This document shows, piece by piece, positions 47,441 through 57,617 of a DNA stretch of 64,000 bases (the first letter of the stretch is position 1; the number at the start of each line of letters is the position of its first letter). The notes under the pieces are model-generated. The model was not told where the DNA came from. It did not search any database and was given only the letters and a program-made list of their open reading frames with translations. Source of the DNA: Pricia antarctica (GTDB lineage Bacteria > Bacteroidota > Bacteroidia > Flavobacteriales > Flavobacteriaceae); contig DRGL01000054.1 in NCBI GenBank assembly GCA_011050085.1, forward strand, positions 28,308-92,307, written 5' to 3'. A program made the translations under genes and the position numbers.

Positions 47441-50400
47441 TCAATCCGTTATCTTAATCTCATAGCTACCTGAAACCAGTTCGAGTTGTACTTCTCCATG
47501 GTCCTCGGAAATCAATTCTACCCCTTTTGCCTTTTTCACTTTCATTTTGTTAACGGTAAGGTTTTTTGCGGTATCGGTTTTTAAGTGAAGGGAAGCAGAG
47601 GTATTGGCCGGAATGGTTGCCGAATATTCCCATCCGTCATTCGCCCACTTCCATTCACTTTTAATTCGACCATACATGCTATCATAGTAGCCTTTGGCAA
47701 ATTGCATTTCTTTGGTTGGGTCGGGAATCGGTTTCAAGACAAAATGTTTGAATCCGGGCTGGGCGGTGTCGCGTTGAATGCCTAAGGAATAATTATACAT
47801 CCAGGAGACAACGGCACCAAAGGAATAATGATTGAAGGAATTCATACTGTTATTCCCCCCAAAACCATCTTCGACCGTATATGAATTCAAACGCTCCCAA
47901 ATGGTGGTTGCCCCGTTTTTGACGGAATACAACCACGACGGATATGACGTCTGCTGTACTAATTTATAGGCCAACCCATCTTTGCCATTCTCTGATAATG
48001 CATTGGTGAGTGAGGCCGTTCCTATAAATCCTGTCATTAAGGAATAGGCAGGACGCTCCACACCAAGCTCATCTATATTGGTTCGTTCAACGGTCGCAAC
48101 GAGATTGTCGACGGCTTTTTCCTTATTCTTTGCATCGAGTACATCAAAATGTAAAGGAATGGCGTACGAGGCCTGGGTGTCTACAAAATCCCCCGCTTTT
48201 TTATACATATCCTCTGGCAAAGGAGGTCCAAAGCGGGTACTTTGGTTTCCCAAATGCAAGGTTTTACCTGTTACCGGATCCATATATTTGCTATTCAAAA
48301 AGATCTTACGTTCTTGATACTGTTTTTTGAAAGTTTCCGCATCAGCCGATTTGTTCAATAGTTCAGCGGTTTGGGCCAGAATTTCCAAATCCCGTAAGTG
48401 GTAAACCGCCCACAACATCGTATCCTCATTCTTAAAACCTTCCGGACTCAACCAATCTCCTAATGGGCCTTCATACAATACACCGGTTTCAGAATCAATT
48501 TTTGAATTTAAAAATTCGACATAGCGTTTCATGGCCTCATAATGTTCTTCCAGCAAGGCCAAATCTCCATATTGTTGATAGACTTCCCAGGCTATCACAA
48601 TTCCTGCACTTCCCCAAAGTGTCCCTCCAAAACCGCCGCCCACAGGAGCCACGTCAGTAAACCGACCATCTTGGCGTTGAATATCGCGCATCGCCATTAA
48701 ATGTCTATCCAAAAAAGGTTCAACCTGCGCTAAATAGGTAGAAGCCTCTGAAAACACATTGATATCACCACTCCAACCCATACGTTCATTTCGTGCAGGC
48801 GTATCGGTAGGAATGGATAAAAAATTACCCCGTAATGACCAAGTTATATTTTCCCAAAGTTTGTTGACCAGTTCATTGCTTGTCTCGTACGATGAGGCCA
48901 ATTCCTTAATGGAACTGACTACCAAACCTTTTACATTTTCCAGGGGAACGGCTTCCTTGATGCCCGTAATTTCCAGATAACGATAGCCGTGAAACGTAAA
49001 TCTGGGTCGTATGGTTTCGGTTCCCCCCTTTCTAATGTAAATATCTTGAGTCAAGGCGGCCCTAATATTTTCTAGCATAACCATACCCGTATTTTTTTCG
49101 TATTCCGATAAATCAGGATATTTTAACTCCGCATAACGCAGGGTAATCGTATCGCCCGCTTGACCTGGAGGAAGTTGTATTTCCGGAAAACCGACCATGT
49201 TCTGGTTCATGTCATATACAAATACCCCAGGCTGCACTTCTTCTACATTGACAGGGGTCAATTCTTTTACTATACTCGGATTATCCCCAACCTGGGCAAT
49301 TACCTTTAAATCTTTATAGTTAAAATCATCCGTTTGAAACGACGTACCTTCCAATGGAACGCTTACGGCCGATTTCCAGTTGCTAGCATCAAACCCAGTA
49401 CTTGTCCACCCTTTGATTTCATCTTCCTTTCGGGCATCATAGACCTCACCTTGAAAGAAACTACCATAACGAACGGGCCCGTCCGTGAAAAGTTTCCAGT
49501 CTTTGTCATTGGTCGTAATCATTTGTTCCGAGCCATCTTCATAGGTAATTATGAGCTGCGCCAAAAGCGATTGTCGATCGCCAAAGTAATTCCAGTTTTC
49601 ACCACTGTAGGTAATATTCCCACTCCACCAACCTTCACTCAACCAAGCACCGAAAGCATTTTTATCGCTTGCTACAATTTCATTGGTAACATCATAGGTT
49701 TGATACATGTGTGTTTTATTGTACTGGGTAAGACCCGGATTAAAATAATCCTCCCCTACCCGCTTACCGTTTAAATACAACTCGTAAATACCACGGGCGG
49801 TGGCGTACACCCTGGCTTTTTTGATTTTTTTATTTTCGGATATAAATTCTGTGCATAGCATAGGAACTGCATTTTTACTGGGGTCTGCCAAGACTAGAAT
49901 CGCATCTTTCTTGGGAGCTAAATGATAGCCTTCTTCAGAAACACTTAAATTAGCATTGAAAACCGAATCCGTTTTAAAAATTCCGTTGTAAGAGTCGTTC
50001 CCTAAATTTTCATGAAAAAGCACATTCGATGGTTCCCGGAAATTCTTGATTTTTACCTCTGCAAAAGTCGCTTTCTGTCCCGCTTCCACATAAAAGCCAA
50101 TATCGGCCAACATCGGAAAGCTGATGTAATCGTTTCCTTTTCCAACAGGGTTCAAATTGAACCCAATTTTGCCCCTTGGTGGCGGCATGGTATCATCGTT
50201 GGTAGAAATTTTTTGTTCAGGATCAGTTCCATCCAAAAAAACTTCAAAAAGTCCGAAATTACAGGCTGTGTAAACCCTATGCTTATCATATTTGTTAGAG
50301 ACATCCAATAGGTTTAACGGGATGTCATAGGCACGTAAAGGCACTTCGTTGGAATCGTTTTGGGCGTAGCCAACGCGGTATATATTTAGTTTGGCGAGAC

Positions 50401-51079
50401 CCATTGCGGAACCATCTACCTCAGCAATATCCAACTCGAAGCGTATAAAACTTTTATCCTTTGCATTGCTGACCCCCTGTATATTTTTGTCTTTGTCCAT
50501 CAATCGGGAATCATTGGCACCGAATACAAATGAAGCTTTGGTACTTTTGGAACTTTTATCCAACTGAAGGGCATACTCCATTTTAAAAACGGATAGATAG
50601 TGAGAATACAAGACTAAATCCGCATCCTTTCCACCAATCCATTCGGCGTCATGCCATTCGCTAGATTCAGGGTTGTCATCCAGTAAGCCGGTTTCGAACC
50701 AAGATGTATTCTCACTTACCTTATTTTGTTCGTCCCAGACTTTTAAAACCCATTGGTACCTTGTTCGCGATTTTAATTTTTCTCCTTTATACATAATGGT
50801 CAAAGCAGTATCACTATCCACCTTTCCACTATCCCAAACCTTTTCTCCAGCGTCGCTAGTAACGCTAATTTGATAGGCTTTTTGAACCTGACCCATTTTG
50901 CCTGTCATGGTTTGCATCTGCCAACTAAAGCGGGGGGTTTCAACATCAATTCCCAGTGGCGTATCTTGATATTCTACCGTTAGTTTTTGGGTCGGGGTTT
51001 GGGAATTACCTACTTGGGCAAACAAAAGGAAACTTGAAAATAGGAATATTATGGGTTGCATTGAATTGCTATTGCTCAT
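47441..51079 (-). CDS. GH78 alpha-L-rhamnosidase
   Basis: Releases alpha-linked L-rhamnose, e.g. from rhamnogalacturonan, ulvan-type or arabinogalactan side chains. 1212 residues, longer than many GH78 enzymes. Signal peptide (about 1-26, ending VGNSQ), N-terminal fibronectin-like domain (VEYQDTPLGIDVETPRFSWQM), an inserted concanavalin-like region (about 150-350), then beta-sandwich domains (RVYATARGIYELYLNGKRVG), the (alpha/alpha)6 barrel and a C-terminal beta domain. Catalytic acid E765 (TPARNERMGWSGD) and base E1062 (TTIWERLNS) are present. Last gene of the GH106-GH105-esterase/GH43-GH78 operon, 45 bp after its neighbour. Confidence 0.94.
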   Translation of the reverse strand: MSNSNSMQPIIFLFSSFLLFAQVGNSQTPTQKLTVEYQDTPLGIDVETPRFSWQMQTMTGKMGQVQKAYQISVTSDAGEKVWDSGKVDSDTALTIMYKGEKLKSRTRYQWVLKVWDEQNKVSENTSWFETGLLDDNPESSEWHDAEWIGGKDADLVLYSHYLSVFKMEYALQLDKSSKSTKASFVFGANDSRLMDKDKNIQGVSNAKDKSFIRFELDIAEVDGSAMGLAKLNIYRVGYAQNDSNEVPLRAYDIPLNLLDVSNKYDKHRVYTACNFGLFEVFLDGTDPEQKISTNDDTMPPPRGKIGFNLNPVGKGNDYISFPMLADIGFYVEAGQKATFAEVKIKNFREPSNVLFHENLGNDSYNGIFKTDSVFNANLSVSEEGYHLAPKKDAILVLADPSKNAVPMLCTEFISENKKIKKARVYATARGIYELYLNGKRVGEDYFNPGLTQYNKTHMYQTYDVTNEIVASDKNAFGAWLSEGWWSGNITYSGENWNYFGDRQSLLAQLIITYEDGSEQMITTNDKDWKLFTDGPVRYGSFFQGEVYDARKEDEIKGWTSTGFDASNWKSAVSVPLEGTSFQTDDFNYKDLKVIAQVGDNPSIVKELTPVNVEEVQPGVFVYDMNQNMVGFPEIQLPPGQAGDTITLRYAELKYPDLSEYEKNTGMVMLENIRAALTQDIYIRKGGTETIRPRFTFHGYRYLEITGIKEAVPLENVKGLVVSSIKELASSYETSNELVNKLWENITWSLRGNFLSIPTDTPARNERMGWSGDINVFSEASTYLAQVEPFLDRHLMAMRDIQRQDGRFTDVAPVGGGFGGTLWGSAGIVIAWEVYQQYGDLALLEEHYEAMKRYVEFLNSKIDSETGVLYEGPLGDWLSPEGFKNEDTMLWAVYHLRDLEILAQTAELLNKSADAETFKKQYQERKIFLNSKYMDPVTGKTLHLGNQSTRFGPPLPEDMYKKAGDFVDTQASYAIPLHFDVLDAKNKEKAVDNLVATVERTNIDELGVERPAYSLMTGFIGTASLTNALSENGKDGLAYKLVQQTSYPSWLYSVKNGATTIWERLNSYTVEDGFGGNNSMNSFNHYSFGAVVSWMYNYSLGIQRDTAQPGFKHFVLKPIPDPTKEMQFAKGYYDSMYGRIKSEWKWANDGWEYSATIPANTSASLHLKTDTAKNLTVNKMKVKKAKGVELISEDHGEVQLELVSGSYEIKITD

Positions 51080-51124
51080 TGATTTTGTTTAGCTGTGGAA
51101 TGTCAACAGATTTGCAACATCCTA

Positions 51125-52912
51125 TTATTTCAAAGAATCCAAAAGGGATTTCGTAATCTTGAATACCGTCCCATGGCGTACGCCTTCCGGAAAATGAATC
51201 TTGTCAGAGATATCCGTCCAATTTTTTAAGTCTCCTGAAGTGACAGCACCGTATTCATGATTGGTATATTTATCGAAATAAACTACCCACTTTCCGTTGA
51301 TTTGAATGGCGGTAGGACCTTCTGCCCAATATTTTCCGGTAATTGCATCGCCGGCCAGGCCGTAAGGCCCTTCCAAAGAATCACTATAGGCTATTTTGAT
51401 ATTTTTCTGTTCCGGTTCTATCGTTTCGTCTTTCAGGAACATGATAAATCTATCTCCCGCTTTTTGAATGGATGCATCAATAACATTAAAACCGGGTTCA
51501 TATAACAATTTGGTATCGCCAAAGGTTCTAAAATCCGTAGTAGTGGTGTAATACATTCTATGGTTGTAGCCGTTCTCTTTATTACTTTTGGTTTCTGGAA
51601 ATTTACCTTCAATGGTACTGGCCCAATATATCATATACGTTTCGGTATCTTGATCATAAGTAATTTCAGGGGCCCACGTATTTCTGGTTCCCGCAAGATT
51701 TTCCATAGCCGGAACGAACTGCTGTGGGGACCAGTGGATCAAATCTTCCGAAGAGGCATAGCCAAATCCCTTATCCGTCCAGCTTACGGTCCAAACCATA
51801 TGATATTTTCCATCACCGCCTTTGATGATGCATGGGTCTCGCATCAATTTATCCTTACCCACTTTAGGGACCAAAAAAGAGGCGCCATTCCGAAGTTTTT
51901 CCCAAGTAAAGCCATCTTCCGAATAGGCAAAATGAAGTCCGTCTTCACCGTTGCCAACAAAATAGGAGAACAAAAAAACCTCCTCGGCTCGGGTCAGGTT
52001 ATGTGCTAAAAACCATTGCTTTACATCCTCAGGCCAATGGGCGTTTGTACCCGAAACACCAAGCCCAAAACCATGCCCCCCACTTTCATAGATATGCATT
52101 TCCCCAGCCACTTCATTCTCTTTTAAAGCCATATAATATGCTACGCTATTTTCTACGGGAACTGCAGTATCATCGGTGGCATGAACTAAAAAAGTAGGTG
52201 GCGTTTGGGACGTAATTTGAAGGGCATTGGAATATTTTTCGATTTTGGCCTTGGACGGAGCGTCTCCTAAGAGCGCGTTTTTTGAACCTTGATGGGTTAC
52301 GCCATCTTCCATGGAAATAACTGGATACACCAAGACGGAAAAATCGGGACGCGCACTTTCCCCTTTCTTAAACTCGTAAACCTTTTCATCAAAATGGGTC
52401 GATAGTGTGCTTGCCAAATGCCCGCCTGCGGAAAAACCCAATACTCCTATTTTAGACGTGTCCAAATGCCACTTTTCAGCATTTCTTCGAATCATTCGAA
52501 TAGCCTCTTGTGCATCTTGTAAAGGCCCGATGGTTTTGTCGGTCATGGTTTCATCGGAAGGCATCCCGTATTTTAGTACGAAGGCAGCGATTCCCAACGT
52601 ATTTAGCCACTTGGCGACCTTATACCCCTCCTTTTCTATAGCTAAATGGGTATAACCACCACCCGGACAAACAATAACCGCAGTACCGTTGGCAAGGGAT
52701 GCGTCGGCTAGAAAAGGGGTGATAGTGGGTTTACTAACTTTTGAAATTCCCGTTATAGTTCCATCATCATCATAGGTATACGCCTCTTCGAAGGAAGCAT
52801 TATTTAGGGCTCCGGGAATACCATTAGGCCAAACGGCAAGCTCATCCTGTTGTGAAAATCCGCAACTACCTATTAAAAAAAGAGCGGTAAAAAATATGGG
52901 TTTCATATACAT
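51125..52912 (-). CDS. Esterase (BD-FAE-like) - GH43-like fusion
   Basis: 595 residues from the start at 52912, chosen because the signal peptide MYMKPIFFTALFLIGSCGFSQ begins there; the frame is open to 53056 but would overlap the GH105 gene. Residues about 20-315 are an alpha/beta-hydrolase of the acetylxylan/feruloyl esterase type: CPGGGYTHLAIEKEG oxyanion loop, S161 in GFSAGGH, His in GGHGFGLG. Residues about 320-595 form a five-bladed propeller with a GH43-type triad: D359 (MRDPCIIKGG), D479 (NVIDASI) and E531 (WAEGPTAI). So one chain probably removes an acyl group and a sugar. It sits 16 bp after GH105. The exact GH family (43 or a relative) is uncertain. Confidence 0.84.
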   Translation of the reverse strand: MYMKPIFFTALFLIGSCGFSQQDELAVWPNGIPGALNNASFEEAYTYDDDGTITGISKVSKPTITPFLADASLANGTAVIVCPGGGYTHLAIEKEGYKVAKWLNTLGIAAFVLKYGMPSDETMTDKTIGPLQDAQEAIRMIRRNAEKWHLDTSKIGVLGFSAGGHLASTLSTHFDEKVYEFKKGESARPDFSVLVYPVISMEDGVTHQGSKNALLGDAPSKAKIEKYSNALQITSQTPPTFLVHATDDTAVPVENSVAYYMALKENEVAGEMHIYESGGHGFGLGVSGTNAHWPEDVKQWFLAHNLTRAEEVFLFSYFVGNGEDGLHFAYSEDGFTWEKLRNGASFLVPKVGKDKLMRDPCIIKGGDGKYHMVWTVSWTDKGFGYASSEDLIHWSPQQFVPAMENLAGTRNTWAPEITYDQDTETYMIYWASTIEGKFPETKSNKENGYNHRMYYTTTTDFRTFGDTKLLYEPGFNVIDASIQKAGDRFIMFLKDETIEPEQKNIKIAYSDSLEGPYGLAGDAITGKYWAEGPTAIQINGKWVVYFDKYTNHEYGAVTSGDLKNWTDISDKIHFPEGVRHGTVFKITKSLLDSLK

Positions 52913-52928
52913 CAAGGGTTCCTGTAGT

Positions 52929-54053
52929 TTATTGCATTCTATAGATTTCACTTCCCGCCAGAAGAAAACATCCCAATCCATAATCCTCAAAATCAGGAAT
53001 TTTATCATACGACAGGGGCTGGCCATCTTTTGGTTCTTTACCGGTGGACTGAACATAGCCTAAAAATCCGTTACTATGCAAAGCCTCGTTGATCAAGGCG
53101 TGCCATCCTTTTTCGATAATGGGTACATATTTTTCCTTGTTTAGAATACCGTTGTTTACACCGTAGGCCATCCCATAAATAAACAAGGCCGTACCGGAAG
53201 TTTCCTTACCTCCGAAATGTTTTGGGTCATGAAGGCTTACGTTCCAAAATCCATCTTCGCGCTGGATCGGTATCAGAGCTTCTGCCATAGCAATCAAATC
53301 ATCGACGTACTGTTTTCTATGCGGTGCGTCTTCCGGAATAATCGATAACACCTTGGCAAGCGCACCAATGACCCATCCGTTTCCCCTGCTCCAATACGCA
53401 TCTTCGCCATTCGGTTCGGAGTAGGGCTGGTCAAAATCCGCATCACGCCACCACAGACCATCTTTAGGGTTATACAGACCATTTTCACCGTGACTGTTTC
53501 TGGTGAACATGTACATGGCATACATTTTTTCAAAATAGCGGTCATCTTTTTCAAGCACCCCAAGTTTCGCAAAAACAGGCATCCCCATCTGTATGGCATC
53601 AACCCAAGACCAATCATCCACCTGGGGCGTGTTCAATAGCATGTTCATAGTTGCCTTTGTGTTCTTAAGCTTTTTTGGGTCCGGCTCTAAGTTATAAAGA
53701 TCAATATAGGTCTGTGCCGCACAGTAATCGTCTGCATTTCTATTGGCACTACCATTTCTGAAGCCCCATTTATGAAACTCGGCCCAATCGTAGGCATAGT
53801 TATAAAAGGTTTCACTAGGATAGATTTCATGAAGGGCCATTAGACCTTCATAATACACTCCCCTGGTCCAAATATGGCTAGGCCGTTCTTTGTTGGTAAT
53901 GATGGTTTTGCCAACATCCGGCCATTTTTCCATAAAGTAGGTATTGGCCAATTGCATTTGTTTTAAGACCGAATCAAGATTAATTTCTTGTGCCGAAACC
54001 TTAAAAAATGGGGCCAATAGAAATAGGCAAAGTAGTAGGTTTTTATAGTTCAT
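52929..54053 (-). CDS. GH105 unsaturated rhamnogalacturonyl/glucuronyl hydrolase
   Basis: 374 residues, signal peptide (1-21, ending KVSAQ), then one (alpha/alpha)6 barrel of the GH88/GH105 group. The catalytic Asp is D152 in WSWVDAIQMGMP, with the RNGWVIGALAKVL and HDPKHFGGKETSGTA segments typical of GH105. Hydrates the 4,5-unsaturated uronic acid left at the non-reducing end after polysaccharide lyase action, releasing it from rhamnose. It starts one base after the GH106 stop, so the two are translationally coupled. Its presence implies a lyase acting upstream, yet no lyase gene is in this window. Confidence 0.94.
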   Translation of the reverse strand: MNYKNLLLCLFLLAPFFKVSAQEINLDSVLKQMQLANTYFMEKWPDVGKTIITNKERPSHIWTRGVYYEGLMALHEIYPSETFYNYAYDWAEFHKWGFRNGSANRNADDYCAAQTYIDLYNLEPDPKKLKNTKATMNMLLNTPQVDDWSWVDAIQMGMPVFAKLGVLEKDDRYFEKMYAMYMFTRNSHGENGLYNPKDGLWWRDADFDQPYSEPNGEDAYWSRGNGWVIGALAKVLSIIPEDAPHRKQYVDDLIAMAEALIPIQREDGFWNVSLHDPKHFGGKETSGTALFIYGMAYGVNNGILNKEKYVPIIEKGWHALINEALHSNGFLGYVQSTGKEPKDGQPLSYDKIPDFEDYGLGCFLLAGSEIYRMQ

Positions 54054-54054
54054 T

Positions 54055-56787
54055 TTAGTTGGATTTATTTTTAATAAGTGGGATTAGGGATACAGGACCC
54101 AATAATCCGGATGGCATAGGTTGCCACTGCGAAGCATCAAATTCTTCATAGTCTTTGTTGACTATGTTGATTTCCTTAAAAATCTTCCATTCTTCCCCCC
54201 GTAATTCCTTAGCGCGAATTCGATTCGCTGGTAGGTTGGTCACCGCTATGCGAAGCGTATTTGTACCTGGTTTCAAATTAGCGAGTTGAATTTCAAAGGG
54301 ATTGGACCACAGCGTTCCCAAGTAAGTATCGTTCAACCAAACCTTGGCACTTTCACGAACATCACCCAATTGCAATTTCCAATGCTCAATAGTGGTATCG
54401 GGATTCTGAAAATCGATTTCATAGGCCGCCGTACCTGAAAAATAGGATGCTTTATCGCCCATGCTGGTCCATGAGCCTAAATTTTGTATCGTAGCTGATT
54501 CAGGAATTTCCGGTCCCCCTTTTAAAAAGCGAAGATTCCAGTCCCCTTTTACAGGATAGGCCGTATCGGAAGATTCAAAATAATCCCATGCCGCAAGTCT
54601 TTTCCGCTCACCCGATAACACAAATAACGAAGCCCCTGATGCGATGTCCAATTTCACAAAGGTTTTTCCATCGGATACATACGAATCCGCCACGCCTTCC
54701 TTCCCATTTAAAGGGTCATATAGCCTAACATTTTCGGCAACCATTTGCAAAGCAAAAGTCCCAATAATGGGTTTTGCGGTATGATTAACCAAATAATACA
54801 TTTTTTGGCCATCCACCGTTCTACGCACATATTTCAAGCCTGATGCCACAATTTCCTCAGCGATAACAGTATTATCCTGCAAGGCCGAAACCACATCTGG
54901 TTTTTCCGATATCGAACTTTGCGCAGAAGTCAAAAGTATATGTAGTTGTTCGGTTTGTTCTTTGTAATTGGCAAAACCCGGGACAGACTCCGGCAATCCT
55001 TGAAAAATAATTTGGGCACCTTCTTTTTTTAGCTGTACCAATTTTTTTAGGGTTGCCAATGGCATGACATCGGTATCGGGTACAACCAGACTTTGATAAT
55101 TGCCGCCGGGTGTGTAAATGGTTCCCTTCGCATAACTTAGGCTTTGCACAAATCGATCGGATATAAAATCGGTGCCATAGCCTGCTTTCATTATTTTGCT
55201 AGCCGTCTTATAAAATGGGGTATCGTACAACCACTCATCCAACGCATGTATTTTAAACTGAAAAAATAAATCGCCTTTTAAATAATCGTCCCAAACATCA
55301 TGAATGGGCCAGTATAAAAGTACATCGTTATCCGCAGTACCGGATTGCAAAAGTTTCTGGCAATTTTCTAGATAGGAAAATAGCGCCGGGGCATCTTCCC
55401 AAATGGTATTATTGGGATTGAAATTTACAGCGGCATAAAATTTCCATCCCGGCCATGAAGCACGTTCAGGGGAATAGGTGGAGCCATGTAGAAAAATATG
55501 GTTCACTCCGTTCAAAAGTAAATCTTCGGCCTCGGGCTTGGTTTGTGACAGTGCGGTTTTAAAATGATCTCGCAACCAGGTAAAGGTCTCGGAAGAAACC
55601 AATGGCTTTCCTGAAATATGTGCCGCCGAGGATGAGAATTTCAACATAATAGGATCTGCATCGCCTTCTCGGATATCCTCTTTTTCCCTTCTAAAACCTT
55701 TGATATCGTAGGGCATGGAACCGAAAGTTTCACACTCGGGAATATCGGCTGACGCATACAAGTCAATAAGATTCCCGGGGGAACCGTGTGCCTGTAATCG
55801 TGTTTTGAAGCCGTGCTGATGGGCCCAATCGGTCCAGGGCTCATCAAATTCCGTCAACAGTAAATCGGACAAGGTTTCCCTATAATCACTTCTAATTCTA
55901 TTTGTAATTTCAGTATCCGTTTTGGCTAGCAAATTTGGTAGGTACGGTCTTACATCATAGCCCCTTCTATTTTCAAACTCTTGGAAGAAATCAGGCGTGA
56001 AATCAGTCCCGTAAACCTCATAACTATCATTAAAAATAGCCCGTAATCCATTACCGGAATTTTGAAATGCTGCATCAAAACGGGTCAAATACTGCTCCAG
56101 GGCTTTTTTTGAATAATGGTCTACGGTATACCCCTCGCCACCTGGAGCGGCACGTTTTACCATTTGACCCGTTTTACCGGAATAAATGGTATACACAACA
56201 TAGTCTTGCTTTTTTGCTTTCCATTGTAGCTGTCGATTTTTAACCAATGGAGTCAAATCCAGATGACCACCTTCTTTATCAAACGCCAATACAGAAAGTA
56301 AGGAAGCCCCCAACGTATCTTTCGGGGCATTGGGAACCATCCTAACGGCAATTCTTTTTCCCTTAGGGACCATCAAACTATCTATGACCAAACGAGAAGC
56401 GGCGTTGGCCAAGGAAACTTGCGGTCCGCCATACGGCCATCCCGTACCCAGATTCATGTCAACCTGCAAACCAAGGCTGTCTGCAGTTTGTATCGTAAAA
56501 TCCAATAAGCTTAACCATGCTTCCGATAAGAAGGGAACGTTATTGGCGTCTTCACCTTCGACGCCATAAATGGGCGTTATCTCTACACCGCCTAGTCCGG
56601 CTTTGGAAAAATGTAGAAGTGAGCTTTTAATATTCTGCTCATCAACCGCACTGCCCATCCACCACCAGCGCGTCCAAGGTTTTGCAGTGTTGGTTGATAT
56701 GGATACCGTGTTAGAAGTTTCCTGAGCTTTTAGGATAGATAGTAGGCTAAAAAATAAAATCAAAAGCATCCCATTCTTAAACTTCAT
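54055..56787 (-). CDS. GH106 alpha-L-rhamnosidase
   Basis: 910 residues from the start at 56787 (MKFKNGMLLILFFSLLSILKAQ, a signal peptide); the frame is open ten codons further up but the extension is charged and lacks support. The GH106 signature KPWTRWWWMGSAVDEQNI begins the TIM barrel, followed by VDMNLGTGWPYGG and several beta-sandwich domains, with a C-terminal sugar-binding sandwich (VWLNDTYLGTLWSNPFEI). GH106 removes alpha-L-rhamnose from rhamnogalacturonans or rhamnose-capped glycans. First gene of a four-gene operon with GH105, the esterase-GH43 fusion and GH78; two rhamnosidase families together suggest more than one rhamnosyl linkage. Confidence 0.93.
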   Translation of the reverse strand: MKFKNGMLLILFFSLLSILKAQETSNTVSISTNTAKPWTRWWWMGSAVDEQNIKSSLLHFSKAGLGGVEITPIYGVEGEDANNVPFLSEAWLSLLDFTIQTADSLGLQVDMNLGTGWPYGGPQVSLANAASRLVIDSLMVPKGKRIAVRMVPNAPKDTLGASLLSVLAFDKEGGHLDLTPLVKNRQLQWKAKKQDYVVYTIYSGKTGQMVKRAAPGGEGYTVDHYSKKALEQYLTRFDAAFQNSGNGLRAIFNDSYEVYGTDFTPDFFQEFENRRGYDVRPYLPNLLAKTDTEITNRIRSDYRETLSDLLLTEFDEPWTDWAHQHGFKTRLQAHGSPGNLIDLYASADIPECETFGSMPYDIKGFRREKEDIREGDADPIMLKFSSSAAHISGKPLVSSETFTWLRDHFKTALSQTKPEAEDLLLNGVNHIFLHGSTYSPERASWPGWKFYAAVNFNPNNTIWEDAPALFSYLENCQKLLQSGTADNDVLLYWPIHDVWDDYLKGDLFFQFKIHALDEWLYDTPFYKTASKIMKAGYGTDFISDRFVQSLSYAKGTIYTPGGNYQSLVVPDTDVMPLATLKKLVQLKKEGAQIIFQGLPESVPGFANYKEQTEQLHILLTSAQSSISEKPDVVSALQDNTVIAEEIVASGLKYVRRTVDGQKMYYLVNHTAKPIIGTFALQMVAENVRLYDPLNGKEGVADSYVSDGKTFVKLDIASGASLFVLSGERKRLAAWDYFESSDTAYPVKGDWNLRFLKGGPEIPESATIQNLGSWTSMGDKASYFSGTAAYEIDFQNPDTTIEHWKLQLGDVRESAKVWLNDTYLGTLWSNPFEIQLANLKPGTNTLRIAVTNLPANRIRAKELRGEEWKIFKEINIVNKDYEEFDASQWQPMPSGLLGPVSLIPLIKNKSN

Positions 56788-57617
56788 CCTATTGCTTTTT
56801 AATGATTTTCTGCTCATACATTTTACTTTGGCCTCAATTACGAAAGCAGCAACTGATATAGGATCTATTTATATGCGCTGTTATGAGGTAGGTCGTTGAT
56901 ACATAAATAGAAATCCCCAACCATCCCTAATTTTAATACCAAATCTGAGATGTTAAGGGATTTAGAAAATTTTAGCGAATGGAACCACGAACTTCACTAT
57001 TGGCAATTATAATACATTTTTTTTACATCAATGAAATCAATTTACTAAAAAACATAATTCCATCGTGATATACATTCGGAGTGCATATACTACTCTATTT
57101 TAATTCTGATGAGCGTATTTTATTCCACTTATAACAACAGATATTAATTTTTATGGGGAGGGATTAATAATTAACGCTACGCTACCTATACCGTAGTTAG
57201 AATCCATTTCAAACATATTATATCAATGGCGCGATATAAGGTCCATTGAAACGAACGCCTCTTTTTATTAAGAAGCCCAGGAAATCGAATTATTGCATTC
57301 CTGTCAAAAAGTTTTGAATTATGATCTGATGGTGCATTATAAAATCATTTCATCTTAGTTGATGAAGTTTGCTTCTTAAAAAAGTTTAGCTGCTTTTTTT
57401 GACCTTTACGCACACGGTTCTTTTTGTAGACACTTAACCCATGATCCCTAAAATAGACCAAAAGCATATTCCAAGTATATAGGTTGTGAAATCGGATGGA
57501 TTTTGTCAATCTATATCCTGGTTCTAATTTCCCTTGAAAAAGAAGAAGGATGGTTGTTTCATCTATTTCAACATTTCAAATCGCTTCAACATTCACTGAT
57601 AGTTGGCCTGATTTCTA
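56788..57617. promoter_or_regulatory. Promoter-bearing intergenic region of the rhamnosidase operon
   Basis: 830 bp between the GH106 start and the 3' end of the lipoprotein gene at 57618. It must hold the operon's promoter. I found no match to the 19-bp palindrome with both half-sites (only an isolated ACACTT at 57430), no terminator hairpin with a good stem and no ORF of note. Confidence 0.5.

Noticed and set aside
52913..53056. 48-codon upstream extension of the esterase-GH43 gene
   Set aside because: It would overlap the GH105 coding end by more than 100 bp, and the signal peptide begins at the Met encoded at 52910-52912.
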